From: CAADGU01 sp964581605
GTDB lineage: Bacteria > Chloroflexota > Anaerolineae > Promineifilales > Promineifilaceae
Length of the DNA: 30,261 bases
Direction: 5' to 3'
Assembly (NCBI GenBank): GCA_964581605.1
Contig: CAZOPF010000073.1
Coordinates: 1 to 30,261, forward strand
The notes under the pieces were generated by a model. That model did no database searches. It was not told the origin of the DNA and saw only the letters and a list, made by a program, of their open reading frames with translations. Below are positions 16,337 through 25,700 of the stretch, piece after piece (positions within the stretch are counted from its first letter, which is position 1; each line of letters opens with the position of its first letter). The position numbers were made by a program, and so were the translations under genes.

Positions 16337-18046
16337 CTCTTTTTCCTGTTGGCAGCCTGCCAGACGGCCGTTGACGCCCCCACCCCCACCCGCCAAAACA
16401 TGCTGGCTGCGCCGATGAACCCGGAGGCACTGGCGGCGCAAATTCCCGCATTAGCCACGCGCCGGATGGAAGTGGCCGCTGCCTTGCAAGCCAATCCCCC
16501 TGTTCTCACCTTAGCCGGGCTGGAAGGGGAGGCGGCGCAGGCGCAAACGTTGGCACTGCAAAACCCTGACTTTCTGGCATATGTCAGTGACCCTGTTTCC
16601 GGCCAGGCGGTGCGGGCGGAGATTATGGCGGTACGGCCGTCCCTCCCCTCCGACCAACCCGCTGACGTCGCCACTTGCACCGCCGACCATTGCTACCGGG
16701 TGGAGCTGTATAACTATGCTCTGAATACAACAACGGTGGCGCTGGTGGACACGGCCGTAGGCCAGGTTATCTCCGTCACCCATCTGGATAATGTGCAACC
16801 AGAAATCCCACCGGCGCTGGCCGACCTGGCGGTGCAGATTGCCCGGCACGCGCCGGAAGTGGTGGCGGCGTTGGGTGGGGAGGCGGGCACGGCCGTGATG
16901 CCCAACATTAAAACCGCCCTCAACGGTACGCTGTGTGAACGGTCGCAGCATTTGTGCGTGGCCCCCACGTTTCTGGTAGGCGAGCAGGCGTTATGGGCGA
17001 TAGTGGATTTGACGGATGAGCGGTTGGTGGGCATTCGCTGGACGGAATTGGGAGAGAGTGGCCCACCGTCAACCATTACCGAACGCAGCTTGCAAAATGA
17101 GATTGTGTATGACCAGTTTTGTGAACAGAGCCAGACGATCACACAAGGGGGGTGGACGCTAGATTTCATCCTCACCAGTTCGGATGGACTGAAGGTGAGC
17201 GATGTAACGTACCAGGGGCGGCCGGTGCTGAATGGGGCTACGCTGGTGGATTGGCACGTCAGTTATTCGCGGGAGGATGGTTTTGGGTATAACGATGCCA
17301 TTGGCTGCCCGGTGTTTAGTTCGGCGGCGGTGGTGGCCTTTGACGGGCCACAGGTGGAAGAGATTGTGGAAAATGGGGCCGTAGCTGGTTTTGCCCTGGT
17401 GCAGGATTTCCGCAGCCCGGATTGGCCCACACCCTGCAATTACCGGTATGAGCAGCGGTATGAGTTTTATGCGGACGGCCGTTTCCGTGTATTGGCGGGT
17501 AATCATGGCCGGGGCTGTGGTGATGATGGCACCTACCGCCCGGTGCTGCGGCTGGATGTGGCCGGTAGTGGCGGCGGGTTGGCCGATACCTTTGCCGCCT
17601 GGGATGGGCAGAACTGGCAGCCCTGGGCGGCCGAAGGCTGGCTGCTTATTGACGACACGACGCCAGGTACGCCAGCGGGGGCGCAATTCCAGTTGGCGGG
17701 GGCAGACGGCCAGGGTTTTGCCATACGGTCGTTGCGCAGCGAACGCGGCGACCCGGCCTATTTGTATCTGACCCGCACCAGCGCGGCGCATGACGAAGGC
17801 AAAACGGATTTGCCCAGCCTCGGTTCTTGCTGCAATGCTGATTACCAGCAAGGGCCAGAACAGTTCACTGAACCGGCGGAAACGGCCGTCGGCCAAGACC
17901 TGGTGCTCTGGTTTGTGCCGGAATTACAAAACGACGCCACCCCCGGCCAGGAGTATTGCTGGGCCGATACCGTTATTGAAAATGGCGTCCCCGTGCCCCG
18001 CTCCTGGCCTTGTTTCGCCGGGCTGTTTTTTGTGCCCATCCCCTAA
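16220..18046 (+). CDS. Lipoprotein resembling a copper-amine-oxidase catalytic domain (ligands degenerate)
   Basis: Up to 608 residues. The true start is unclear: ATG 16220 precedes 40 repeat-derived codons, and internal GTG or TTG codons could also start just ahead of the hydrophobic core. The lipobox LLAAC (Cys47 from 16220) marks a lipoprotein. The C-terminal half recalls the large catalytic domain of copper amine oxidases. It has WTLDFILTSSDGLKVSDVTY, then RPVLNGATLVDWHVSY, and then TPCNYRY (404-410), which lines up with the T-x-x-N-Y-(D/E) motif whose Tyr becomes topaquinone. The copper-binding His-x-His expected about 50 residues later is absent, and the corresponding segment reads GTYRPVLRLDV. 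It may be a non-catalytic or differently metallated relative. This assignment is from motif memory and is tentative. Six ACGGCCGT octamers lie in it. Confidence 0.5.
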   Translation: MTALNALQRVSRISLGIPSPGGVVAQKSFNLCNLRNLWILFFLLAACQTAVDAPTPTRQNMLAAPMNPEALAAQIPALATRRMEVAAALQANPPVLTLAGLEGEAAQAQTLALQNPDFLAYVSDPVSGQAVRAEIMAVRPSLPSDQPADVATCTADHCYRVELYNYALNTTTVALVDTAVGQVISVTHLDNVQPEIPPALADLAVQIARHAPEVVAALGGEAGTAVMPNIKTALNGTLCERSQHLCVAPTFLVGEQALWAIVDLTDERLVGIRWTELGESGPPSTITERSLQNEIVYDQFCEQSQTITQGGWTLDFILTSSDGLKVSDVTYQGRPVLNGATLVDWHVSYSREDGFGYNDAIGCPVFSSAAVVAFDGPQVEEIVENGAVAGFALVQDFRSPDWPTPCNYRYEQRYEFYADGRFRVLAGNHGRGCGDDGTYRPVLRLDVAGSGGGLADTFAAWDGQNWQPWAAEGWLLIDDTTPGTPAGAQFQLAGADGQGFAIRSLRSERGDPAYLYLTRTSAAHDEGKTDLPSLGSCCNADYQQGPEQFTEPAETAVGQDLVLWFVPELQNDATPGQEYCWADTVIENGVPVPRSWPCFAGLFFVPIP

Positions 18047-18080
18047 CCCCTCTATTAACACGCTGTTTGTACTTTTTACT

Positions 18081-18147
18081 GTCATTCCCACGAATGCGGG
18101 AATCCACTCTGGTGGAATTGATGGACACCCGCCTGCGCGGGTATGAC
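18081..18147. repeat. GTCATTCCC / GGGTATGAC hairpin between convergent genes
   Basis: GTCAT (18081-18085) and ATGAC (18143-18147) close an element with inner hairpins, including ACCCGC-CTGC-GCGGGT. The overall sequence is a degraded copy of a widespread dispersed bacterial repeat with CCCGCGAATGCGGGAATCCA-like arms. It lies between convergent genes and could help end both transcripts, though no T-run is present. Confidence 0.7.
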
Positions 18148-18190
18148 GTCCCCTCTGGTAAAAATGAAATCGGCAAAGATAGTGGGCTTG

Positions 18191-19279
18191 TCAAGAAGGG
18201 GGTTTGCCAATCAGGTGCGGAATGTATTTATTACTGAAGTGAATAGCGGGCAGGCAGGTGGCGATGCTGAACGCGGTAATGAGGATAGCCTGGGCGGTGA
18301 CGGCCCAGTAGCTGTTGGCCCAAAAGGGGGCAGCGATGATGGGTTGGTTGAAAAATTCAAAAAAGAGGCCGTTTAGCCCCATGAGGATCAGGCTGTTTTG
18401 GCCCAGGTAGTGCAGGGGGCGCAGGTTAGGCAGGAGTTGGGAGAGAAAAATGACGAGGAGGGTTCCGGCAACGGCCGTGATCGGAAACCAGAACCAGTGC
18501 CCATGGCTGGAATCGGCCATCAACACCACCGGTATGTCCGTAATAAAGGGGCCATCGTTACGGCCGTAGGTCAGCACCGCCACACAGGCGCACAACAAGA
18601 AGGCGAAAAAGAGCAAGGGGCGACGGCCGTGACCGGCTGTCCAGGTGGCTTGCCGCCCGGCTACGCCCAATAAATAAAAACCATAAGCTATTGTAGCCTC
18701 GTGCAGATACCAGAAATTTGTGGGCAACAAAATGGTTCCCTGAAACGATACCCACCAGGTAATGCCCCAACCGACCATGATAAACACCAGGGCTGCGGCC
18801 GCCTGCTGCCGGATAGTCTGAAAATAGCGCCGACCGCCAAAGTGAAATAGCTCCACCATAAACAAACAGACCAAAAACCAGGTGAGAAAATTAAAAGAAG
18901 GTCTACCCCCCAACAAGGCCAGCAATCCCCGAACATACACCAGGGGGCGCAAACCGCCATGCCCCAGATCCACCAGCATCAGGCAGAGCAGCCCCAAGAA
19001 GTTAAAGAACAAAAAAGGGATCAGGCGTGTTTTCAGGCGGTGAGTCACATAGCCGCTGAAAGATTCCTGGCGGCGCGAAGCCACAAACCCGGCCAGTATA
19101 AAAAAGAGCGGCATGTGGAAGGCGTAAATGAAGCGGAATTGGGAAAACATGGCCGTGTGCCTGTGCAAATATAACACCTCTAACAGATGCCCATAAAAAA
19201 CCAGGACAATGCCTATTGCTTTGGCATTATCCAGCCAGCTAAGCCGGGACGACCCACCAGATGTGTGAACGGCGACCAT
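18191..19279 (-). CDS. Acyltransferase-3 family integral membrane protein
   Basis: A 362-residue protein with about ten transmembrane helices. The N-terminal block LDNAKAIGIVLVFYGHLLE carries the family His (His31). FHMPLFFILAGFVAS is the usual second block. These match the acyltransferase-3 group that includes fucose 4-O-acetylase-like and OpgC-like enzymes, which transfer acetyl or succinyl groups to extracytoplasmic sugars. Target polysaccharide genes are not in the window. An in-frame TTG at 19297 would add six residues; ATG 19279 is preferred as the more common start, and neither has a Shine-Dalgarno site. The gene is divergent to the lipoprotein gene at 19358 and convergent to the amine-oxidase-like gene. 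Confidence 0.88.
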   Translation of the reverse strand: MVAVHTSGGSSRLSWLDNAKAIGIVLVFYGHLLEVLYLHRHTAMFSQFRFIYAFHMPLFFILAGFVASRRQESFSGYVTHRLKTRLIPFLFFNFLGLLCLMLVDLGHGGLRPLVYVRGLLALLGGRPSFNFLTWFLVCLFMVELFHFGGRRYFQTIRQQAAAALVFIMVGWGITWWVSFQGTILLPTNFWYLHEATIAYGFYLLGVAGRQATWTAGHGRRPLLFFAFLLCACVAVLTYGRNDGPFITDIPVVLMADSSHGHWFWFPITAVAGTLLVIFLSQLLPNLRPLHYLGQNSLILMGLNGLFFEFFNQPIIAAPFWANSYWAVTAQAILITAFSIATCLPAIHFSNKYIPHLIGKPPS

Positions 19280-19357
19280 AGGCAAAGAGTACCGCAATAA
19301 TTAGCAGCGACAATGGTACAATCATACGCATCACTTCTCAGAAAAGAGGCATTTTGC

Positions 19358-20302
19358 ATGGTTAACCGGCGTAAACTGTTTCCCACCAATCCCTTACCGC
19401 TCCTTTGGCTGCTCTGGCTGCTGGTGGCCTGTGCCCCAAATGAGGTTGCGCCCGCCTTGCCAGAGGGGTACATGGTTGGCCCCACTGACCAGTGCCATGC
19501 CTCGCCGCAATTCCTGGGCACACTCAACTTTGCGCAGCCGGTAATTGATACCACCCAGGAATTTGCCACCGGTGTGTTGGTGCGTGACCTGGCGGGTGAT
19601 GGGCAAACGTATCAGCATGAGACCTGGGATGACGCCGGGAAGGTGGGGCCGTTTGCCATTGATTGGCTGGGCAACATTTTTGTCGCGCCGGCCCCTGTCA
19701 TCAGCCAGGAACTCAATCCGGTGGCGGAGCAAAACAAAATTTTCAAGGTAGACACCCAGACTGGCGAGATGACGGAATTTCTCAGCCTGCCCTGGCCGCT
19801 GCCGCCGGGTAGTGGCAATCCGTATGGGGTGGTGGGGCTGGCGTATGATTGTGATACGGGTAGCCTGTATGCGGCCTCGATTGCTGGTTCTACGCCTCAA
19901 GATGAAGCGGGCGTCATTTACCAGATTGACCCAACCAGCGGGGAAATTTTGTCCAGGCTGGAAAATGTGGATGCGTTGGGTATTGCCGTTTTCCGGGCCA
20001 GCCAGGGGAAGCGGTTATATTATGGTCACGGCCGTACCCCCGAAATCTATTCGGTGCTGTTGGCTGGCGACGGCCGTTTCACCGGCGAACCCCGTCTGGA
20101 ATTTTCCCTGGCTGCCCAACCTGGCGGCGGCACGGACATCGCCCAGCGCCTCCAATTCACCACCGACAACACCCTGATCGTCAAAGCCATCGAGTTTAAC
20201 TACAGCTTGCAGCCCACCAGTCGCATTCAAAAAGATGTGTATACCTTCCAGTACCAGCCTGGCGAGGATACCTGGGCGTTATTGGGCATTACACAAGAGT
20301 GA
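19358..20302 (+). CDS. Lipoprotein with probable beta-propeller fold
   Basis: A 314-residue secreted lipoprotein: basic start, Leu/Trp-rich core, lipobox LLVAC with Cys25. The mature part has repeated strands of propeller style, such as WLGNIFVAPAP, NKIFKVDTQTGEMTEF, GVVGLAYDCDTGSLYAAS, GVIYQIDPTSGEIL and GKRLYYGHGRTPEIYSV. These resemble the WD/SMP-30-like sheets of extracellular sensor or binding proteins. There is no enzyme signature. The large surface protein downstream also contains a propeller-like region with IYKLTG and LGDLEISDDEETLYTVN motifs, so the two may be functionally linked, though 344 bp separate them. ATG 19358 was chosen over 19313 because it gives a clean signal peptide; an AGAGG lies 11 bases upstream. 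Confidence 0.7.
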   Translation: MVNRRKLFPTNPLPLLWLLWLLVACAPNEVAPALPEGYMVGPTDQCHASPQFLGTLNFAQPVIDTTQEFATGVLVRDLAGDGQTYQHETWDDAGKVGPFAIDWLGNIFVAPAPVISQELNPVAEQNKIFKVDTQTGEMTEFLSLPWPLPPGSGNPYGVVGLAYDCDTGSLYAASIAGSTPQDEAGVIYQIDPTSGEILSRLENVDALGIAVFRASQGKRLYYGHGRTPEIYSVLLAGDGRFTGEPRLEFSLAAQPGGGTDIAQRLQFTTDNTLIVKAIEFNYSLQPTSRIQKDVYTFQYQPGEDTWALLGITQE

Positions 20303-20646
20303 ATGACGAAGAGAGTTTGTCCAGGCCGTGACAAAACTCCTATCATCGCCCCATGCGCTTAACCCAAATTCAACCTTTTATATGAATTCTTTATGTTATA
20401 CTCGTCAAACTAACCAGGGGTATATGACGGGCGTAACTTGAAGGAAGTGGGGCCGCTCCTTAGCTGAACCTAAAAACCTGGTTCACGAGAGAAGGGAAAT
20501 CATTGTTGTTTACATAGGAATAACTATTTTGTTTACGGCCGTAGGCCATTAACTCTGACCATGCACAGACGGTGATGGCATCGGTGTTCTGTGAAAAAAT
20601 TTAGATGGTAACAAGACAATAAGGATATGTTTGAAGGGAGTAATGA
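20303..20646 (+). other. 344-bp leader/promoter region of the large surface-protein gene
   Basis: No gene is seen. Near its start an imperfect hairpin (AGTTTGTC with GACAAAACT, 20314-20336) could end the lipoprotein transcript. TATACT at 20397-20402 is a candidate -10 box, without a good -35. The transcript leader then has two small stems: AAGGA with TCCTT around a GGGGCCGC core (about 20441-20462), and GAACC with GGTTC (about 20466-20484). I could not match these to a known riboswitch. One ACGGCCGT lies at 20535. A GAAGGGAG ribosome site precedes the start. Confidence 0.4.
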
Positions 20647-22643
20647 ATGATGAAGTATAAAAAGCACAACCGATTTCAGTGGTGGGCAGGCGGCTTGTTG
20701 GCATTGGCCGCCTTTTTATTGTTTCAGCCGGGGGGCAATACCGTCCGTGCTGATGGCTCTGTGAGTGGCACCGTCTTTCGGGATTTTGACAGCGACGGCG
20801 TACTGGATGCGACAGAACCAGGCATTGGCGGCATTACGGTCACGGCCGTTTCCGATGGCGGCAGCAATTTCTCCACTACCACCGCCGCCAACGGCACCTA
20901 CACGCTGCCCACCCTTACCGGCAACGAAGCCCGTGTCGAGTTCACCCTGCCCACCGACGGCAGCCTGGACTTTTTGCACCCCAGCGTGGCCGGCGGTACT
21001 ACCGTTCAATTTGTGGATATTTCCGGCGGCAACGTTTCCAATGTCAATGCCGGTTTTCTCAATCCGTCCCAATATAGCGTAGTTGCGCCCCAGGTAGTTG
21101 TGCCGCGTTGGTCTCGGGGCGAACCTACCACCGCCCCCAACAATGCCGAGTCGGTTATTCGCAGCCACGACTACATGGCTGATAGCGCGGCCGCACCATT
21201 GACTGATTATGCCACCTACCAACAAGTAGGGACGATTTTTGGCCTGGCCCATCAGACTCAATCGGGTGTGGTTTTGGGCAGCACGTATATTCGCCGTGGC
21301 GCGGCCGTTGGGCCAGATAACACCACCGGTACCATTTACAAACTAACTGGTACAGGCGCGCCCTCGCTCTTTATTGACCTGACAACTATTGTCGGCACCG
21401 GGGCCAACCCGCACCCCAACGGAGCGGGCACAAACTGGCTCAATGACGGGGCCACCTATCCTCTAGTGGGCAAAGTTGGCCTGGGTGACCTGGAAATTTC
21501 TGATGATGAAGAAACGCTTTATACCGTTAACCTGAATGACCGCGAACTGGTCATTATGCCGCTCACCTTGGACGGCACAGGCCAGCCAATTGCTCCTGCT
21601 CCCGGCGATGTTTCCACGGTGACTATCCCCGTACCAACCGATTGTGATGATACCGGCGTAGACCCCAATGAACCAGACGCCACCGACTGGCGGCCGTTTG
21701 GCCTGAAATACTTTGATGGCCTGCTCTATGTTGGTGGTGTCTGTACGGCCGAATCCATGATTGATCCCTTCGATCCGGCCACCACTACGTTCGCCACCAT
21801 ATCACCCTATCTGCAATATCTGGATGCGCACATTTATGTCTTTGATCCCGCAACAAACACCTTCAATACAACCCCTATCCTTTCGATCCCTCTGGATTAC
21901 AGTAAAGAAGCTGTGAATGACAGCATGACCAACGCGGCCAATGACGGCGAATGGCTACCCTGGACAAACGACTGGCGGCCCAACTGGGCCGGCCGCACGG
22001 CCGGTGGCATTGTGGCGAACCCCCAACCCATGCTGACAGATATTGAATTTGACGGCCGGGGCTTCATGTATATTGGTTTGCGTGACCGGTTTAACGATCA
22101 GGCATATGATAGTGGCGATCCCGGCCCGGTTGGTGTTACCACGACCAACCAACGCTTTGGCGGCGATTTCTTACTGGCCTGTCTGGATGCCGGAGGCAAC
22201 TGGCAGATAGAGAGCGGCAGCCCCCCTTCCTGTACCAATGGCCTCACCGGCGAACTCCGCACAGCAACCAATCCTCCAAGTGATGACGCCAACTACACCC
22301 TGGATGAGTTCTTCCATGCTGATCAATACCTGCCAAATGGTGGCACAACCGCCCAATACCATGATGAAACAGGGTTAGGGACATTGGCAATGCTCTATGG
22401 CAGCGGTGAGTTGGTGGCCACCAAATATGATGCGTTTCAAGCCTTTGAAAATGGCACGATTGTTTATGATATTGATAATGGCGACCGTTTGCGGGCCGTG
22501 CAGCTTTTCGAAGCCAGCAATGGTTCCTTTTTCAGCAAGGCCGGCGGTTTAGGTGATGTGGAATTGATTGGCGGAGCTGCTCCTATCGAAGTCGGCAACC
22601 GTGTCTGGCAAGATGATGATGGGGACGGCATTCAAGACCCCGG
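20647..22643 (+). CDS. Large SdrD_B-type surface protein, N-terminal part up to the gap
   Basis: 665 codons before the assembly gap. A Sec signal peptide (K-rich start, helix 13-27, probable cleavage after VRA at 33-35) leads to a first SdrD_B-like Ig domain (about 37-135), with GTVFRDFDSDGVLDATEPGI and a closing VNAGF. A long region (about 150-640) of propeller-like strands follows, including GTIYKLTG, LGDLEISDDEETLYTVN, FGLKYFDGLLYVGG and DIEFDGRGFMYIGLRDR. A second SdrD_B repeat starts at EVGNRVWQDDDGDGIQDPG and is cut by the gap. The double ATG at 20647 has a GAAGGGAG site upstream. SdrD_B domains are calcium-stabilised stalk modules in cell-surface adhesins; the Asp-rich DxDxDG loops here fit that. 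The gene almost certainly continues at 22745. Confidence 0.88.
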
Positions 22644-22743
22644 NNNNNNNNNNNNNNNNNNNNNNNNNNNNNNNNNNNNNNNNNNNNNNNNNNNNNNNNN
22701 NNNNNNNNNNNNNNNNNNNNNNNNNNNNNNNNNNNNNNNNNNN
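22644..22743. other. Assembly gap (100 N)
   Basis: Exactly 100 N, the conventional placeholder for a scaffold join of unknown length. The open frames on either side are in different phases if 100 is taken literally, so the real gap length must differ, or the join is wrong. Confidence 0.99.
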
Positions 22744-22744
22744 C

Positions 22745-25700
22745 ACCGATGGTAGTGGCCCAGACAACATCGGCGATCCAGCAATCTTTACAATTGACGG
22801 GCAGGCTGCGGATAATCCCTCAACGTTCACGGCTGCGGTAAATGATATTACTTCTCGTCCACGTACAACGGCCGGTGTGCAGGTCACGTGGTCAACAGCA
22901 AACTGGACAGGTACCAATTTCAACGGCCCCTTGCAACGGACGGCCGACCTCACCGGCATTGTGCAGGAGATTGTTGACCGGGTCGGTTGGGTTTCGGGCA
23001 ACGCCATGGCCTTTATCATCAACAGTTCGGCCCAACACCGGGAGGCCGAAACGTTTGACGGCAGCACGAATGGTATTTTTGCACCGGTATTGGTGGTGAA
23101 CTACAGCCTGCCCAACCCGGCCGATTATGTCTCCCTGCAATATCGCAGCGCCTACGAATTACGGGTAAACCTCAATCAGGCACCTCTCAACGGCTTTTCT
23201 GTTTCCCCGCCCAATGCCGACGCCACCACCTTTGGCCCTATCCGTGATTCTGACGGGCAATCACGCCTGGGTGGGTATGTAGCCGTCAACTTCACCACCG
23301 GCGGCCCTGGCTCCAACAACCACACTTTTGACTTTGGCTTTGCCCCGCTCACCAGTCTGGGTGACTTTGTGTGGGACGATGAAGACCACGATGGCTACTA
23401 TGACCCACCAGTGCGCGTAGGGGATTATGTCTGGTATGACCTGGACGGTGATGGCCTGCAAGACAGCGGCGAACCGGGTGTGATTAATGTGACTGTGGCT
23501 CTACATCGGGGCACGGATGCGGATTGTACGGCAACGCCATTGGCCCTGACCCGCACCGGGCCGGACGGCCGTTACCTTTTTGACAATCTGGCTCCCGGCG
23601 ATTACTTCGTCTGCTTTGATGTGACCACCTTGCCTCCTGGTTTTGTCGTGACCACGCAAGATGTTGGCGGGGATGATACGATTGATTCGGATGCCAACCC
23701 GGCGACAGGTCGCACAGCCAACACCGGCGCATTGGCGGCTGGAACCCAAAACCTGAATATGGATATGGGTATTGTCAACACGGTGGCCGGTTCTGTTTCT
23801 GTAGGCGATTGGGTGTGGTACGATGTGAATGGTGACGGCCGTCAGGATGCTGGCGAGATTGGCGTCCCTGGCGTCACCGTCAACCTCTTCACCCTTGGCC
23901 AGACCTGTGCCGATACCCCGGTCAATACCCAAACCACCAATAATGACGGCCAATACCTGTTTGCCGGCTTACCAGCTGGTAACTACTTCGTCTGCTTTGA
24001 CCTGACGACGATACCGGCCGGATACACGCCGACTACCGCCAACAATCAGCTAGATGACAGCGTAGACAGCGACGCTGATGCCAACGGCCAGACTTCACCC
24101 ACCGGCCCATTAGCGCTCGGGCAGTTTGACTTCACCCTGGATATGGGCATTGTCAGTAGTGGCAATGTCACTGTGGGCAACTTCGTCTGGTACGATGACA
24201 ACTTCAACGGCTTGCAAGACCCCGGCGAAGGCGGCGTAGCCAACGTCACCGTGGAACTGTATGCGGCCGGGGACATGTGCGGCGTAGACACGCCGCTCAT
24301 GGTGACGACAACGGGTGGTGACGGCTCTTATCTCTTCTCTGGCCTTGCTTCCGCCGACTACTTTGTCTGCTTTGATCTGTCCACTCTCCCGGCCGGCTTC
24401 CAGGCCACCACCCCAAATGTGGGTGGCGACGATACCATTGATTCGGACGCCGATACAGGCACGGGGGCAACCGCGCCCACCGGCGTTATCCCCGCCAATG
24501 GCTCTGACCTGACCCTGGATATGGGCATCCGCCAGAGCGCGGGCGGCACCGTCAGCGTGGGTGATCGCGTCTGGTATGATGCTGACCACGACGGTGTGCA
24601 AGACCCCGATGAGGTCGGTGTGCCTGGGGTAACGGCCGTACTCCATCCCTCCACAGACGCCGACTGCACCGTCTTCTCCGCCATTACCGCCACAACGGAT
24701 AATCAGGGTAACTACCTGTTTGCTCCCCAACCCGTCGGTGATTACTTTGTCTGCTTTGACCTGGCCACCCTGCCAGCCGGTTATCAGATTTCACCGCCAG
24801 ACCAGGGTGGGAATGATGGCACAGATTCTGACGCCGACCCCACCACTGGCCGCACGGCGAACACCGGCCCGCTGGCTGCTGGGCAAAGCAATATGACCCT
24901 GGACATGGGCATTTACGCCACCGATACGGAAACGCGCGTACCGGGCGTGACCGTGCAGCTCTATGCGGCCGCGCAGGCATGTGATGGCGTTAGCTATCTG
25001 GCAGAAGTGACCACAGACGCCAATGGCAATTACTTATTCCCAGACCTGCCGGCCGGGCAGTATTACGTGCATATCCCGGCAGCCAACTTTGCGCCCGGCG
25101 GGCCGCTAGAATATATGTTTGCCACGCTGTTTACCGGCCCCAACCCGGACAACGATGACAACACCGATAACAACGCCCAGGAAGTGACGGCGGGCGCGTG
25201 TACGGGGGGCCTCAGCACCAACACCGTGACATTGGCTACCACAACTGAGCCGTTGAACGACGGCCGTACCGACCCCAACACGCCTGACAATAGCCATAAC
25301 CTGACGGTGGACAACGGCATTTACGAGCCGCTCTGCCTGGGCGATCTGGTCTGGTTTGATGCCGACGATGATGGCACCGTGAATGGCGCGGAGTATGGCA
25401 TTAACGGCGTTCTGGTGGAACTGTATCTGGATGACGGTGATGGCATCTTTGAACCGGGCACAGATGATGCGCTGGCGGATTCGATGACGACAGCCACCGT
25501 TGCCGGTCAAGATGGCTCTTACAGCTTCTGTAGCGTCATCGAAGGCAGCTACTTTGTGCATATTCCTGCCAGCGAGTTTGCGCCGGGCGACCCGCTTTAC
25601 CTCTTTGGCAGCAGCACCCCGGTCACCGACCCCACAACGACGATTCTGGAAAATGACAACAATGGGAATGATGGTGGTGATGCAGCCACAAATGGGGTAA

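Noticed and set aside
20400..20500. Riboswitch-like leader before the surface-protein gene
   Set aside because: Two small stems are visible, but the sequence lacks the conserved cores of c-di-GMP, cobalamin, glycine or guanidine riboswitches as I know them. It is kept only as an unclassified leader.
22568..22643. Alternative start just before the gap for the C-terminal surface-protein frame
   Set aside because: This frame overlaps the correct SdrD_B frame and only appears joined because the gap was filled with an arbitrary 100 N.
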